NCBI GenBank assembly: GCA_016787805.1
Contig: JAEUTY010000045.1
Coordinates: 48,036-112,035 of the forward strand
From: Flavobacterium sp.
Lineage (GTDB): Bacteria > Bacteroidota > Bacteroidia > Flavobacteriales > Flavobacteriaceae
Reading direction: 5' to 3'
Length of the DNA stretch: 64,000 bases
Shown here: piece after piece, positions 9,415-17,522 of the stretch
Layout: each line of letters begins with the position of its first letter
Position numbering within the stretch: the stretch's first letter is position 1
Program-made: the position numbers and the translations under genes
The notes under the pieces: model-generated
Databases searched by the model: none
What the model was told of the DNA's origin: nothing
The model's input: the letters and a program-made list of their open reading frames with translations, nothing else

Positions 9415-9464
9415 TTTGGCTAGTATTGACAAATGTCGTAATTTTGATGACAAATGTCGTAATT
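9415..9464 (+). promoter_or_regulatory. Promoter and duplicated operator of the Xre-RES module
   Basis: TTTG at 9415-9418, 20 bp, then TAATTTTG at 9439-9446 is a full Bacteroidota promoter. A 17-bp direct repeat TGACAAATGTCGTAATT is present at 9427-9443 and 9448-9464 (period 21 bp). Each unit contains the short inverted repeat GACA-AA-TGTC. One unit lies between the promoter boxes and the other just after the -7 box, as expected for autorepression. TAAATTTG at 9411-9418 also fits a -7 box, so the exact start is uncertain. Confidence 0.6.
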
Positions 9465-9968
9465 ATGCCAAAATTAGTTGCCAATTCAGATGTTCAGTTG
9501 GATAAAGCCGTTCGTACTTTTGTGTCAAAAGTAGGAAGAGAATCCAATTTGACAATTGTAGATAAAGAGATAACCTATAAAAATTTTCTCTCCAATAAAA
9601 TGTTGATTGTGCATTCTATTAGACGAGGAATTCCTTATGATTTGTACGAACTTATCAAAGAAAGAACGCCTTTTAAACAAGAAGATTGGGCCGATTTTTT
9701 AGGTGTTTCAGCGCGAACCTTATTGCGTAATAAAACCAAAAGCAATTATGTTTTTGAATCGATTCCGTCTGAAAAAATTCTAGAATTAGCCGAAGTTACT
9801 TCGCTAGGAAAAGATGTTTTTGACACCGAAGAACAATTTTACATGTGGCTCAACACGCCCAACTTCGCTCTAGGAAATCTGAAGCCTTTCGAACTTTTGA
9901 AAGATTCCTATGGAAAAGAAATGGTGATGAATGAATTGCACAAAATTGATTACGGAATTTTTGTGTAA
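9465..9968 (+). CDS. Xre/MbcA/ParS family antitoxin (DUF2384)
   Basis: 167 residues from ATG 9465. An N-terminal helix-turn-helix (QEDWADFLGVSARTLLRNK) would bind the operator. The C-terminal segment (EEQFYMWLNTPNFALGNLKP, ending in LHKIDYGIFV) is the DUF2384 region that covers the active site of RES toxins. In-frame starts at 9426 (TTG) and 9447 (ATG) would translate the duplicated operator into a repeated TNVVI peptide and lie at or before the likely transcription start, so 9465 is chosen. The stop codon overlaps the toxin start by one base, as usual for translationally coupled antitoxin-toxin pairs. Confidence 0.88.
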   Translation: MPKLVANSDVQLDKAVRTFVSKVGRESNLTIVDKEITYKNFLSNKMLIVHSIRRGIPYDLYELIKERTPFKQEDWADFLGVSARTLLRNKTKSNYVFESIPSEKILELAEVTSLGKDVFDTEEQFYMWLNTPNFALGNLKPFELLKDSYGKEMVMNELHKIDYGIFV

Positions 9969-10426
9969 TGGAAGTTTTTCGTCTTCAAAATAAAAAATTT
10001 CCCATTGAATTGTCGGGAAAAGGTGCTTCTATGACAGGTGCGCGATGGAATTCAAAAGGAACAGAAGTGGTTTATACGGCTCAAAACAGAGCGTTGGCAA
10101 TGGCGGAAGTTGTAGTTCATTTAACACTTTCCACTTTACCAAAAGGATTTTGTATGATTACCATTTTTATTCCCGATGATGTGCTGATTTTAAATTTTGA
10201 TACCCAAAAGTTACCTTCTGATTGGAATGTTTTTCCCGAAAATGCACCCACTCAAAAAATAGGGGATGAACTCATCCGGCAAAATGAGTTTGCAGTCATC
10301 AAAGTGCCATCGGCAGTAGTGAAAGGCGAGTTTAATTATATGCTGAATCCGCATCACAAAGACTTTGAGCGAATCAAAATTATTCATCAAGAAGATTTTC
10401 CATTTGATAAGCGAATCTTTAAGTAA
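9968..10426 (+). CDS. RES domain toxin (NAD+-degrading)
   Basis: 152 residues, RES family. Characterised members deplete cellular NAD+ (MbcT, ParT and Res-type toxins) and are held inactive by the Xre/DUF2384 partner. Visible family residues are Arg26 in TGARWNSKG, Tyr36, Glu47 in AMAEVVVHL and Ser115 in KVPSAVV, followed by the NPxHxDF motif near the C-terminus. All key residues are present, so the toxin looks intact. It starts within the stop codon of the antitoxin (TAATG). Confidence 0.9.
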   Translation: MEVFRLQNKKFPIELSGKGASMTGARWNSKGTEVVYTAQNRALAMAEVVVHLTLSTLPKGFCMITIFIPDDVLILNFDTQKLPSDWNVFPENAPTQKIGDELIRQNEFAVIKVPSAVVKGEFNYMLNPHHKDFERIKIIHQEDFPFDKRIFK

Positions 10427-10482
10427 TCTTTAACCTAATTTCTGGGAACTTTAGTTAAATTGCGCTGATTTAATTTGGTACC

Positions 10483-11112
10483 ATGTTTCAGTCAAAATCG
10501 CTTACTTTTAGTTACAATAAAGAGGTAAAATTCAATTTTCCAGATGTTCAATGCAATGCCTCGGAAGTTGTTTTAATTACCGGAAATTCAGGCAAAGGAA
10601 AAACAACGTTGTTACATCTTTTGGCAGGATTACTTCGACCAAAAGGAGGTGAAATCATTGTTGATAAAACTGATATTAGTTCGCTTTCTGAAAAAAAATT
10701 AGATCAATTTAGAGGAAAAAACATCGGACTCATTTTGCAACAATCCCATTTTATAGCTTCACTTTCGGTGTTAGAAAATGTAGTGTTAGCATCGTGGTTG
10801 GCTTCGGGTAAAAAAGCAACTGAAAAGGCCAAACAATTATTGCAGGATTTGGATTTACAATCACAAATGCACAAATTGCCTTCACAATTAAGTATTGGAC
10901 AACAACAACGCGTATCGATTGCAAGAGCATTAATCAATGAACCTAAACTTTTGTTGGCCGACGAACCAACGTCGAGTTTGGATGATGCGAATGCTTTGAA
11001 AGTTGCCCATTTACTTCAAAAATTAGCTCAACAATACAAAGCTTCTTTGGTAATTGTAACCCACGATCAGCGTTTGAAAGATTTATTCACTAACCAAATA
11101 CATCTCAATTAG
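10483..11112 (+). CDS. ABC transporter ATP-binding protein (LolD/MacB type)
   Basis: A 209-residue ATPase with Walker A GNSGKGKTT, Q-loop ILQQSHF, signature LSIGQQQR, Walker B LLLADEPT and switch His in VTHDQ. It is the MacB/LolD-type ATPase that partners FtsX-fold permeases. The permease starts one base after its stop. Together with the DUF3299 gene downstream this suggests a metal-related mechanotransmission or transport system rather than lipoprotein release, but that is inference. Confidence 0.9.
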   Translation: MFQSKSLTFSYNKEVKFNFPDVQCNASEVVLITGNSGKGKTTLLHLLAGLLRPKGGEIIVDKTDISSLSEKKLDQFRGKNIGLILQQSHFIASLSVLENVVLASWLASGKKATEKAKQLLQDLDLQSQMHKLPSQLSIGQQQRVSIARALINEPKLLLADEPTSSLDDANALKVAHLLQKLAQQYKASLVIVTHDQRLKDLFTNQIHLN

Positions 11113-11113
11113 T

Positions 11114-12394
11114 ATGATAGCAAAATTAGCGTGGAGAAATCTTTGGTTTAAGCCTTTAAATACAGCTTTAAGCATAATTTTATTGGCTTCAAGTGTGGCG
11201 ATAATTACGGTTTTGATTTTATTGCAAAAACAATTTGAAGAGAAGTTTTCAAGCAATATTGATGGCGTTGATTTGGTGTTAGGCGCGCAAGGAAGCCCGA
11301 TGCAATTGATACTTTCCTCGGTGTATCATATTGATAATCCTACGGGGAATATTAGTTATGATTCGGCTAAAGTTTGGATGAATCATCCGTTTATAGAAAA
11401 AGCAATTCCGCTAGCTTTTGGTGATAATTACCGTGGTTTTAAAATTGTAGGTACCAACGCCGATTACCTCGAAAAATACCAAGCTAAATTGTCAAAAGGA
11501 AAGTTATTTGACAAAAATTTTGAAGTTGTAATTGGTAGTGAAATAGCAAAAAAACTAAAGCTCAAACTTGGTGATACATTTAATGGTTCACATGGCGATG
11601 CTGCCGAAGGCGAAGTTCATGACCACTACTCTTATAAAGTAACCGGAATAGCATCTCCAACAGGAAAAGTAATCGATAATTTGATTTTGTGTAATATTCC
11701 AAGTGTTTGGCAAATGCACGGAACTCATGAAGAAGAAAATCCAGCACATGGCGAAGAAGGTCATGTTCATGAGGAAGGCGAACACGTCCACACAGCAGAA
11801 TGTAATCATGAACACCACGAAACTGACATGACTTTGGACGAACCCAATATGGAAATTACAGCGGTTTTATTGAAGTTTAGAAATAAAATGGGCATTGTAA
11901 TGTGGCCTCGAATTATTGCTCAAAATACCAAAATGCAAGCAGCTTCACCTGCTATTGAAGTCAATCGAATTTTTAGTTTGTTTGGTGTTGGATTAACAGC
12001 TTTACAATATTTAGCCTATGCTATTATGTTGATTTCAGGAATTTCAATTTTTATAGCGTTATATAATCGATTGAAAGAACGTAAATACGAGTTTGCTTTG
12101 ATGCGTATTAATGGTGCAAGTAGAATACAACTGCTGTTGTTAATTCTGATGGAAAGTCTAATTTTATGTGTGGTTGGGTTTGCTTTTGGAACAATTTTTG
12201 GTAGGTTTGCCATAGGATTTATTTCCAATTCGGCCGAAGATGATTTTAAAATGGCCTTCAATCCAATGGAAGTGATTTGGAACAAAGAATCCATTTTATT
12301 TTTAGCCACAATGATAGTCGGGATAATAGCAGCGCTCATTCCAGCAATTAAGGCATATCAATTAAATATATCAAAAACATTAGCCAATGCGTAA
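11114..12394 (+). CDS. FtsX-family ABC permease with His-rich periplasmic loop
   Basis: A 426-residue membrane protein with one N-terminal transmembrane helix (about 16-37), a large extracytoplasmic domain and three C-terminal helices, the FtsX/MacB layout. The periplasmic domain carries an acidic, histidine-rich insert at about residues 202-235 (bases 11717-11818) with ten His and one Cys, plus further His at 159-171 (HGD...HDHY). Such loops usually bind Zn, Ni or Cu. It overlaps the DUF3299 gene by 8 bp. Transport or sensing of a transition metal is inferred from the loop and neighbour, not proven. Confidence 0.88.
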   Translation: MIAKLAWRNLWFKPLNTALSIILLASSVAIITVLILLQKQFEEKFSSNIDGVDLVLGAQGSPMQLILSSVYHIDNPTGNISYDSAKVWMNHPFIEKAIPLAFGDNYRGFKIVGTNADYLEKYQAKLSKGKLFDKNFEVVIGSEIAKKLKLKLGDTFNGSHGDAAEGEVHDHYSYKVTGIASPTGKVIDNLILCNIPSVWQMHGTHEEENPAHGEEGHVHEEGEHVHTAECNHEHHETDMTLDEPNMEITAVLLKFRNKMGIVMWPRIIAQNTKMQAASPAIEVNRIFSLFGVGLTALQYLAYAIMLISGISIFIALYNRLKERKYEFALMRINGASRIQLLLLILMESLILCVVGFAFGTIFGRFAIGFISNSAEDDFKMAFNPMEVIWNKESILFLATMIVGIIAALIPAIKAYQLNISKTLANA

Positions 12395-12872
12395 TCGAAT
12401 TCAAATAGCAGTTTTACTTTTTTTAGGAGTATTCTTATTGAGTTTTTCTGTCAAAACAACAACATCAAAAGCCAAATTTGAAGATCTAGTTGTAAAAGGA
12501 GACACTTTAACTTGGAAACTTTTAGGTGAAATTAAATACGAAAAAAGAAAACATCCCAAATACGGAGATGTTCAGTTTCCAGTTGTGAACGATAAAGTGA
12601 AGGCAAAAGGAAAGAAGAGAGTATTGATTTCAGGTTTTATTGTTCCAATAGACAGTAAAAGTTATGCCATCAGTAAAAATGTTTTTGCCGCTTGTTTCTT
12701 TTGTGGTAAAGCAGGACCAGAAAGTATTGTTGGATTGAAATTTCGTGGAACAACTCCCAAACTTAAAACCGATCAATACGTTACTGTAGAAGGCGTTTTT
12801 CGTTACAATGAAACGGATGCTGACGATTGGGTTTACAATTTTGACGATGTGGTAATTGTAAAAGGAAATTAA
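12387..12872 (+). CDS. DUF3299 family exported protein
   Basis: 161 residues with an N-terminal hydrophobic signal/anchor (IAVLLFLGVFLLSFS), then an OB-like DUF3299 domain with GFIVPID and a CFFCGKAGPES motif whose CxxC could bind a metal. DUF3299 genes are found beside ABC/FtsX permeases in several phyla; I recall a comparable arrangement in zinc-acquisition clusters of Vibrio. The 8-bp overlap with the permease and TAATG overlap with the next gene show translational coupling. Confidence 0.78.
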   Translation: MRNRIQIAVLLFLGVFLLSFSVKTTTSKAKFEDLVVKGDTLTWKLLGEIKYEKRKHPKYGDVQFPVVNDKVKAKGKKRVLISGFIVPIDSKSYAISKNVFAACFFCGKAGPESIVGLKFRGTTPKLKTDQYVTVEGVFRYNETDADDWVYNFDDVVIVKGN

Positions 12873-13564
12873 TGATGTTCCAAAACAAAATTACTGACGT
12901 TTTTTTCGATTTAGATCACACGCTTTGGGATTTTGATAAAAATTCTGAATTGGCATTTGACAAAATTTTTAGAAGCCAACATCCTCAAATTAATACCCCA
13001 GAATTTATAGCAGTTTATTCACCAATCAATCACGCATGTTGGAAATTGTATCAAGTAGACCAATTGACTCACGAAGAATTGCGTTACAAACGATTACGCG
13101 ATTCTTTTGATGTTTTGAATTACAGTATTTCGGATGAAGAAATCAATCAAATGGCGATTGATTACATTACTTATTTACCCGAAAACAACCAGCTTTTTGA
13201 AGGTGCAATAGAAATTTTGAATTACCTCTCCAACAAATACAAGTTGCATATTATAACCAATGGTTTCTCTGAAGTTCAGTACAAAAAAATAAATAATTCA
13301 GGTTTGTCAGGCTTTTTTTCTACAGTAACCAATTCGGAGATGGCTGGTGTAAAAAAACCACATCCAGTAATTTATGAATTTGCTCTAACTACTGCTAATG
13401 TTCCAAAAGAAAACGCTATTATGATCGGTGATTGTATAGAAGCCGATATAAAAGGTGCACTTAATTTTGGTATTGAAGCTATTTTTTTTAATCCTGAAAA
13501 AAAAGAAGTACCTTTAGGTGTTCCAACTATATCAAAGTTAATTGAATTAAAATCGTTGTTGTAA
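12872..13564 (+). CDS. HAD-superfamily pyrimidine nucleotidase, YjjG type
   Basis: 230 residues. HAD motif I is FFDLDHTLWDFD (Asp nucleophile and general acid), motif II is IITNG, Lys is in GVKKPHP, and motif IV is MIGDCIEADIKG. The cap domain and length fit the YjjG family, which dephosphorylates non-canonical pyrimidine nucleotides for housekeeping. Two adjacent ATG codons (12872 and 12875) are equally plausible starts. It overlaps its neighbours by one base at both ends (TAATG), so it is translationally coupled in the ABC operon. Confidence 0.9.
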   Translation: MMFQNKITDVFFDLDHTLWDFDKNSELAFDKIFRSQHPQINTPEFIAVYSPINHACWKLYQVDQLTHEELRYKRLRDSFDVLNYSISDEEINQMAIDYITYLPENNQLFEGAIEILNYLSNKYKLHIITNGFSEVQYKKINNSGLSGFFSTVTNSEMAGVKKPHPVIYEFALTTANVPKENAIMIGDCIEADIKGALNFGIEAIFFNPEKKEVPLGVPTISKLIELKSLL

Positions 13565-14313
13565 TGAAAAAAATAATCACTATTGTACTAACAGTTTATT
13601 GTTGTTTTGCTTCTGCACAAAACATTAATGACTATAAATATGCTCTTGTTCCTTCTAAATTCAGCATTTTCAAAAAGAATGATTACTATCGATTAAACGT
13701 TACTACAAAACTTTATATGGAAAAATATGGTTTTGAAACTTATTTGGATACTGATGAGCAGCCGGCTGAATTCAAAAAAGATAATTGTAATAAAGTGTAT
13801 GTTGATTTAATAGAAAACAACACCATGTTTATAACACGAATTCAAGTTGTTCTTAAAGATTGTTACGGAAAAACTATTGCTATATCAAATGAAGGGAAAA
13901 GCAAAGAAAAAGATTATCAAATAGCTTATAATCTAGCATTGCGTGAGGCTTTAGATTCTTTTACAATTTTAATGAGTCACAAGTACAATGGCAAGCAGCT
14001 AACCAATTCAAAAACAGTTGAAACCAAAATCGAGAAAGAAGAACCTAAGCCAACAAGTGTTGTAAATAATTCAACCAATGGAATTTCGGAATTATTTGCT
14101 AAACCTTTTCAAAATGGATTTCAGTTATTGACTAATACTACGGCTATTCCTAATTTGGTTTTGACCATTTCTAAAACCACAAATTCAGATTGTTTTATAG
14201 CTGAACAAAATGAAAATAAAGGTGTTTTGTTTAAAAAAATGGATGGTTGGTATTTCGAATACTACAAGGATGGAAAATTGATGTCTGAAAAATACACAAT
14301 TGTCAATTTCTAA
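13564..14313 (+). CDS. Secreted protein of unknown function
   Basis: 249 residues with a signal peptide (MKKIITIVLTVYCCFASAQ). The sequence is low in recognised motifs. A conserved-looking central part (VYVDLIENNTMFITRIQVVLKDCYGKTI) and a C-terminal part ending in WYFEYYKDGKLMSEKY resemble small beta-rich exported proteins of flavobacteria, but I do not recognise a family. It is the last gene of the operon and overlaps the convergent rarA end by 4 bp without an obvious terminator between them. Confidence 0.7.
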   Translation: MKKIITIVLTVYCCFASAQNINDYKYALVPSKFSIFKKNDYYRLNVTTKLYMEKYGFETYLDTDEQPAEFKKDNCNKVYVDLIENNTMFITRIQVVLKDCYGKTIAISNEGKSKEKDYQIAYNLALREALDSFTILMSHKYNGKQLTNSKTVETKIEKEEPKPTSVVNNSTNGISELFAKPFQNGFQLLTNTTAIPNLVLTISKTTNSDCFIAEQNENKGVLFKKMDGWYFEYYKDGKLMSEKYTIVNF

Positions 14314-15587
14314 TAGCCGTATTTATCTTTCCAGCGGTTTTTTAAAAACTCACGTGTCGAATTTTCTCTAGAATTATTTCCAGGATTATACAAAACAGAT
14401 GATGATAAGGCATCGGGTAAATATTCTTGTTCACTAAAATTGTTTGCATAATTGTGTGAATATTGATATTCTTCGCCATAACCTAATTCTTTCATCAATT
14501 TGGTAGGAGCATTGCGCAAATGAACCGGAACAGGTAAATCGCCAGTTTGTTTGACCAAAGCTTGTGCTTCGGCTATTGCCATGTAAGAGGCATTACTCTT
14601 AGGAGAAGTTGCCAAATAAATGGCACATTGACTCAGTATAATCCGACTTTCAGGATAGCCAATAGTTGCTACTGCTTGAAATGTGTTGTTGGCCATAATA
14701 AAAGCTGTTGGATTGGCATTTCCAATATCTTCACTTGATAAAATAAGCATTCTTCGAGCTATAAACTTAACATCTTCACCACCTTCAATCATACGCGCTA
14801 ACCAATAAACGGCTCCGTTGGGATCACTACCACGAATTGATTTGATAAACGCCGAAACAATATCGTAGTGTTGTTCGCCTGTTTTATCGTACAAAACGGT
14901 ATTTTGTTGCACCAATTCCATTACTTTTTCGTTGGTAATTGTAATTTGGTCTCCAGCGCTTGCGTTTACAACAAGTTCAAAAATATTTAATAGTTTGCGT
15001 CCATCGCCACCTGAAAGCCGTAATAACGCCTCTGATTCTTTTAATTTGATTTTTTTGCTAGCAATAATTGGATCTATTTTCATTGCTCTGTCCAACAACG
15101 ATACTAAATCTTCTTTGGTAAACGGATTCAATATATAGACCTGACAACGTGACAAAAGAGCAGGAATTACTTCAAAACTTGGATTTTCAGTAGTCGCGCC
15201 AATTAAAGTTACCCAACCTTTTTCGACAGCTGCCAATAGCGAATCTTGTTGTGATTTGCTAAATCGATGAATCTCATCAATAAATAAAATGGGATTTTTG
15301 GCTGTGAATAATCCGCCGCTTTGTTTGGCTTTTTCAATCACATCGCGAATGTCTTTAACTCCCGAGTTAATAGCGCTCAATTCGTAAAAAGGGCGATTAC
15401 TTTGTTTGGCAATAATTTGAGCTAAAGTCGTTTTTCCAGTACCAGGCGAACCCCAAAAAATCATAGACGGAATAATACCTCGAGCAATTTGTTGTGTAAG
15501 TGATCCACTAGGGCCAACCAAATGCAGTTGACTGATGTAATCTTCTAATGCTTGTGGGCGAATGCGTTCGGCTAAAGGTGCTTCCAT
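14310..15587 (-). CDS. rarA: Replication-associated recombination AAA+ ATPase RarA/MgsA
   Basis: 425 residues, clamp-loader-like AAA+ ATPase acting at stalled replication forks. Visible are Walker [12 protein letters not shown], Walker [10 protein letters not shown], sensor 1 [11 protein letters not shown], the box with SRCQVY and the C-terminal MgsA tetramerisation domain ([24 protein letters not shown] begins here in pieces). Length is normal. It converges on the unknown secreted gene with a 4-bp overlap. Confidence 0.95.
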   Translation of the reverse strand: MEAPLAERIRPQALEDYISQLHLVGPSGSLTQQIARGIIPSMIFWGSPGTGKTTLAQIIAKQSNRPFYELSAINSGVKDIRDVIEKAKQSGGLFTAKNPILFIDEIHRFSKSQQDSLLAAVEKGWVTLIGATTENPSFEVIPALLSRCQVYILNPFTKEDLVSLLDRAMKIDPIIASKKIKLKESEALLRLSGGDGRKLLNIFELVVNASAGDQITITNEKVMELVQQNTVLYDKTGEQHYDIVSAFIKSIRGSDPNGAVYWLARMIEGGEDVKFIARRMLILSSEDIGNANPTAFIMANNTFQAVATIGYPESRIILSQCAIYLATSPKSNASYMAIAEAQALVKQTGDLPVPVHLRNAPTKLMKELGYGEEYQYSHNYANNFSEQEYLPDALSSSVLYNPGNNSRENSTREFLKNRWKDKYGY

Positions 15588-15591
15588 TTTT

Positions 15592-15799
15592 TTAATGTGT
15601 CAATTAGACAATTAGACAATGTGTCAATTTATTAATGTGTCGATATGATATAATTTGGTAATTATACAAATTTAAAGATATTAGATCTTTTTTAAAACAA
15701 TTATCACCATTACTTACTTCATTCATTCTCTCATTGACACATTCACTCATTGACACCTCGACACATTTCCAAATTGCCACATTAACCTGACAAATTAGC
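15592..15799. repeat. Cluster of AATGTGTCAATT-like short repeats in opposite orientations
   Basis: In the 273-bp gap between rarA and the rhomboid gene, the left part (15592-15643) has about three forward copies of AATGTGTCAATT or AATGTGTCGAT plus two ATTAGACA units. The right part (15729-15799) has several reverse copies (CATTGACAC, TCGACACATT, ATTGCCACATT). AATGTGTCGA at 15633 is exactly complementary to TCGACACATT at 15758. The two halves could pair as a long imperfect stem. No gene is seen here. Confidence 0.65.
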
Positions 15800-15860
15800 A
15801 TTAAAAAATAATTGGTTGTATTTTTGATATACTGAGTACAACATTTTAAATCAAAATAGT

Positions 15861-16619
15861 TTGAACGATTACCATTACTTTAAATTTACGCCTTCAGTAT
15901 GGATAGTACCAACATTGTTGTTGTTGCTTATCTGGAGCGTTTTTTTTACTGAGGATTTTTTCAATGTCGATTTAAGTGTTTTGGGAATTCTACCGCGAAC
16001 ATTTTCAGGATTGAAAGGAGTAGTTTTGAGCCCTTTTATTCATGGTAATTTGAGCCATATTGCTAACAATTCTTTACCTCTTTTTATATTAACAACGGCT
16101 TTGATTTATTTCTACCGAGAAATTTCGCTTAAGGTATTGGTATACGGAATACTTCTTTCGGGATTAATCACGTGGATTATTGGTCGCGAGTCGTTTCATA
16201 TTGGCGCTAGTGGGTTGATTTATGTGTTGGTTTCCTTTATTTTTTTTAAAGGCATGATGACCCAATATTACCGTTTGATGGCATTGTCATTTGCAGTAGT
16301 TGTCTTATATGGTGGAATGATTTGGTACGTTTTTCCCGATGTGGATAAAACCATTTCTTGGGAAGGCCATTTGGCAGGTTTGATTACAGGATTTGTTTTT
16401 GCCGTTCGTTACAAAACGCCTGATTATGTCAAAGAAATCCTTTATGAATGGGAAAAACCCGATTTTGACCCTTCTACTGATCCATTTATGAAGCGTTTTG
16501 ATGCAGATGGTAATTTTGTAAATCCGCCAAAAATTGAGGAAATTGTTGTAGAATATGAAGAAGTTTTGGCAGAGCCTGTTCGTTACGTCTACACGTATAA
16601 GCAAGAGGAAAGCAAGTAA
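15861..16619 (+). CDS. Rhomboid family intramembrane serine protease
   Basis: 252 residues with about six transmembrane helices. Rhomboid landmarks are the HGNLSHIANNS loop, the nucleophile motif IGASGLIY (Ser) and the catalytic His in WEGHLAGLITGF. The cytoplasmic C-terminal tail has acidic and aromatic residues. The start is TTG at 15861, chosen because it places the conserved MNDYHYFKFTPS beginning at the N-terminus and no ATG is available before the first helix. Substrates are unknown. Confidence 0.9.
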   Translation: MNDYHYFKFTPSVWIVPTLLLLLIWSVFFTEDFFNVDLSVLGILPRTFSGLKGVVLSPFIHGNLSHIANNSLPLFILTTALIYFYREISLKVLVYGILLSGLITWIIGRESFHIGASGLIYVLVSFIFFKGMMTQYYRLMALSFAVVVLYGGMIWYVFPDVDKTISWEGHLAGLITGFVFAVRYKTPDYVKEILYEWEKPDFDPSTDPFMKRFDADGNFVNPPKIEEIVVEYEEVLAEPVRYVYTYKQEESK

Positions 16620-16635
16620 GCCAAAAGTTGGTCAT

Positions 16636-16711
16636 CTAGCCCCGATCCCGTTTAGCAACGGGACAAGAAGCGGGAACATGGATTGCAGGAAAAGCCCAAG
16701 CTATTTGCTTC
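16636..16711 (-). repeat. Variable-stem intergenic repeat, copy C (reverse)
   Basis: Read on the minus strand it gives GAAGCAAATAGCTTGGGCTTT, TGCAATCCATGTTCCCGCT, a stem CCCGTT-GCTA-AACGGG and ATCGGGGCTAG. It lies between the convergent rhomboid and rlmB genes. The central stem differs completely from copies A, B, D and E but is again self-complementary. Confidence 0.8.
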
Positions 16712-16726
16712 TAAATGAACAACTAA

Positions 16727-17461
16727 TTATTGTCTTTGTCGAACGGTTTCGTATAAAAATGCGCCACAAGCTACCGAAACATTTAATGAGCCAATGCTAC
16801 CAAACATTGGTAATTTTGCCATTTCATCCACAATTTTTAATACAGACGGGTTGATGCCTCGATCTTCGCTTCCCATGATAATTGCGATGGGTTGATTGAG
16901 GTCAATATCGTAAATGTTATTGTTTGTTTTTTCGGTGGCAGCTACCGTTTTTACGCCGCTTCCTTGTAGGTAAAAAATGGCGTCTTTGATGTGGTCTACT
17001 TTACAAATTGGGACGTTGAAAACTGCACCTGCAGAAGTTTTTACCGTGTCGCCATTGACAGGAGCTGAACCTGTTTTTTGAACTATAATACCGTCAACTC
17101 CTGTGCATTCGGCAGTTCTGATGATTGCGCCAAAATTTCGTGCGTCGCTCAATTGATCTAAAATTAGGAAAAGAGGTGTTTTGCCACTTTCAACCACTGT
17201 ATCGACCAAAGTTTCTAATTTCACAAAGGAAATAGGAGCAATGGTGGCTACTGCGCCTTGGTGGTTGTTGTGAGTTAAACGATTGAGTTTTTCAACGGGA
17301 ACATAGGTGAAATTGACGCTATTTTTTTTCAAAACTTTGATCAGCTCGTGCATTAAGTCACCTTGTCCATCGCTTTGAAGGAATACTTTGTCGATCTCTT
17401 TTTTGGCATTGACGGCTTCAATAATGGCTCTAATTCCGAAGATTTGGTTTTCTTTTTCCAT
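16727..17461 (-). CDS. rlmB: 23S rRNA (guanosine-2251-2'-O)-methyltransferase RlmB
   Basis: 244 residues, SpoU/TrmH class. It has an N-terminal L30e-like substrate-binding domain (FGIRAIIEAVNAKKEIDKVF) and a C-terminal knotted SAM-binding domain with motif 1 NFGAIIRTAEC, motif 2 IIMGSEDRGI and motif 3 GSIGSLNVSVACG. It methylates the ribose of G2251 in the peptidyl-transferase P loop. Length and motifs are normal. Confidence 0.93.
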   Translation of the reverse strand: MEKENQIFGIRAIIEAVNAKKEIDKVFLQSDGQGDLMHELIKVLKKNSVNFTYVPVEKLNRLTHNNHQGAVATIAPISFVKLETLVDTVVESGKTPLFLILDQLSDARNFGAIIRTAECTGVDGIIVQKTGSAPVNGDTVKTSAGAVFNVPICKVDHIKDAIFYLQGSGVKTVAATEKTNNNIYDIDLNQPIAIIMGSEDRGINPSVLKIVDEMAKLPMFGSIGSLNVSVACGAFLYETVRQRQ

Positions 17462-17474
17462 GAGGCAAAGGTAT

Positions 17475-17510
17475 AAAAAAACCGCTACTTTTTGGGTAGC
17501 GGTTTTTTAA
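17475..17510. terminator. Terminator at the end of the SusCD operon
   Basis: An 8-bp perfect stem (ACCGCTAC / GTAGCGGT) is flanked by an A-run on one side and a T-run on the other, so it works for minus-strand transcripts ending at 17523. It lies just upstream of the rlmB start. Confidence 0.8.
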
Positions 17511-17522
17511 AATTTATAAGTT

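Noticed and set aside
9426-9464. Longer antitoxin N-terminus (TTG 9426 or ATG 9447)
   Set aside because: It would translate the duplicated operator into a repeated peptide and would lie upstream of, or at, the predicted transcription start.
16555-16854. Possible 99-residue protein between the rhomboid gene and rlmB
   Set aside because: It is made of the rhomboid 3' end in another frame, repeat copy C and antisense rlmB; no coding character.
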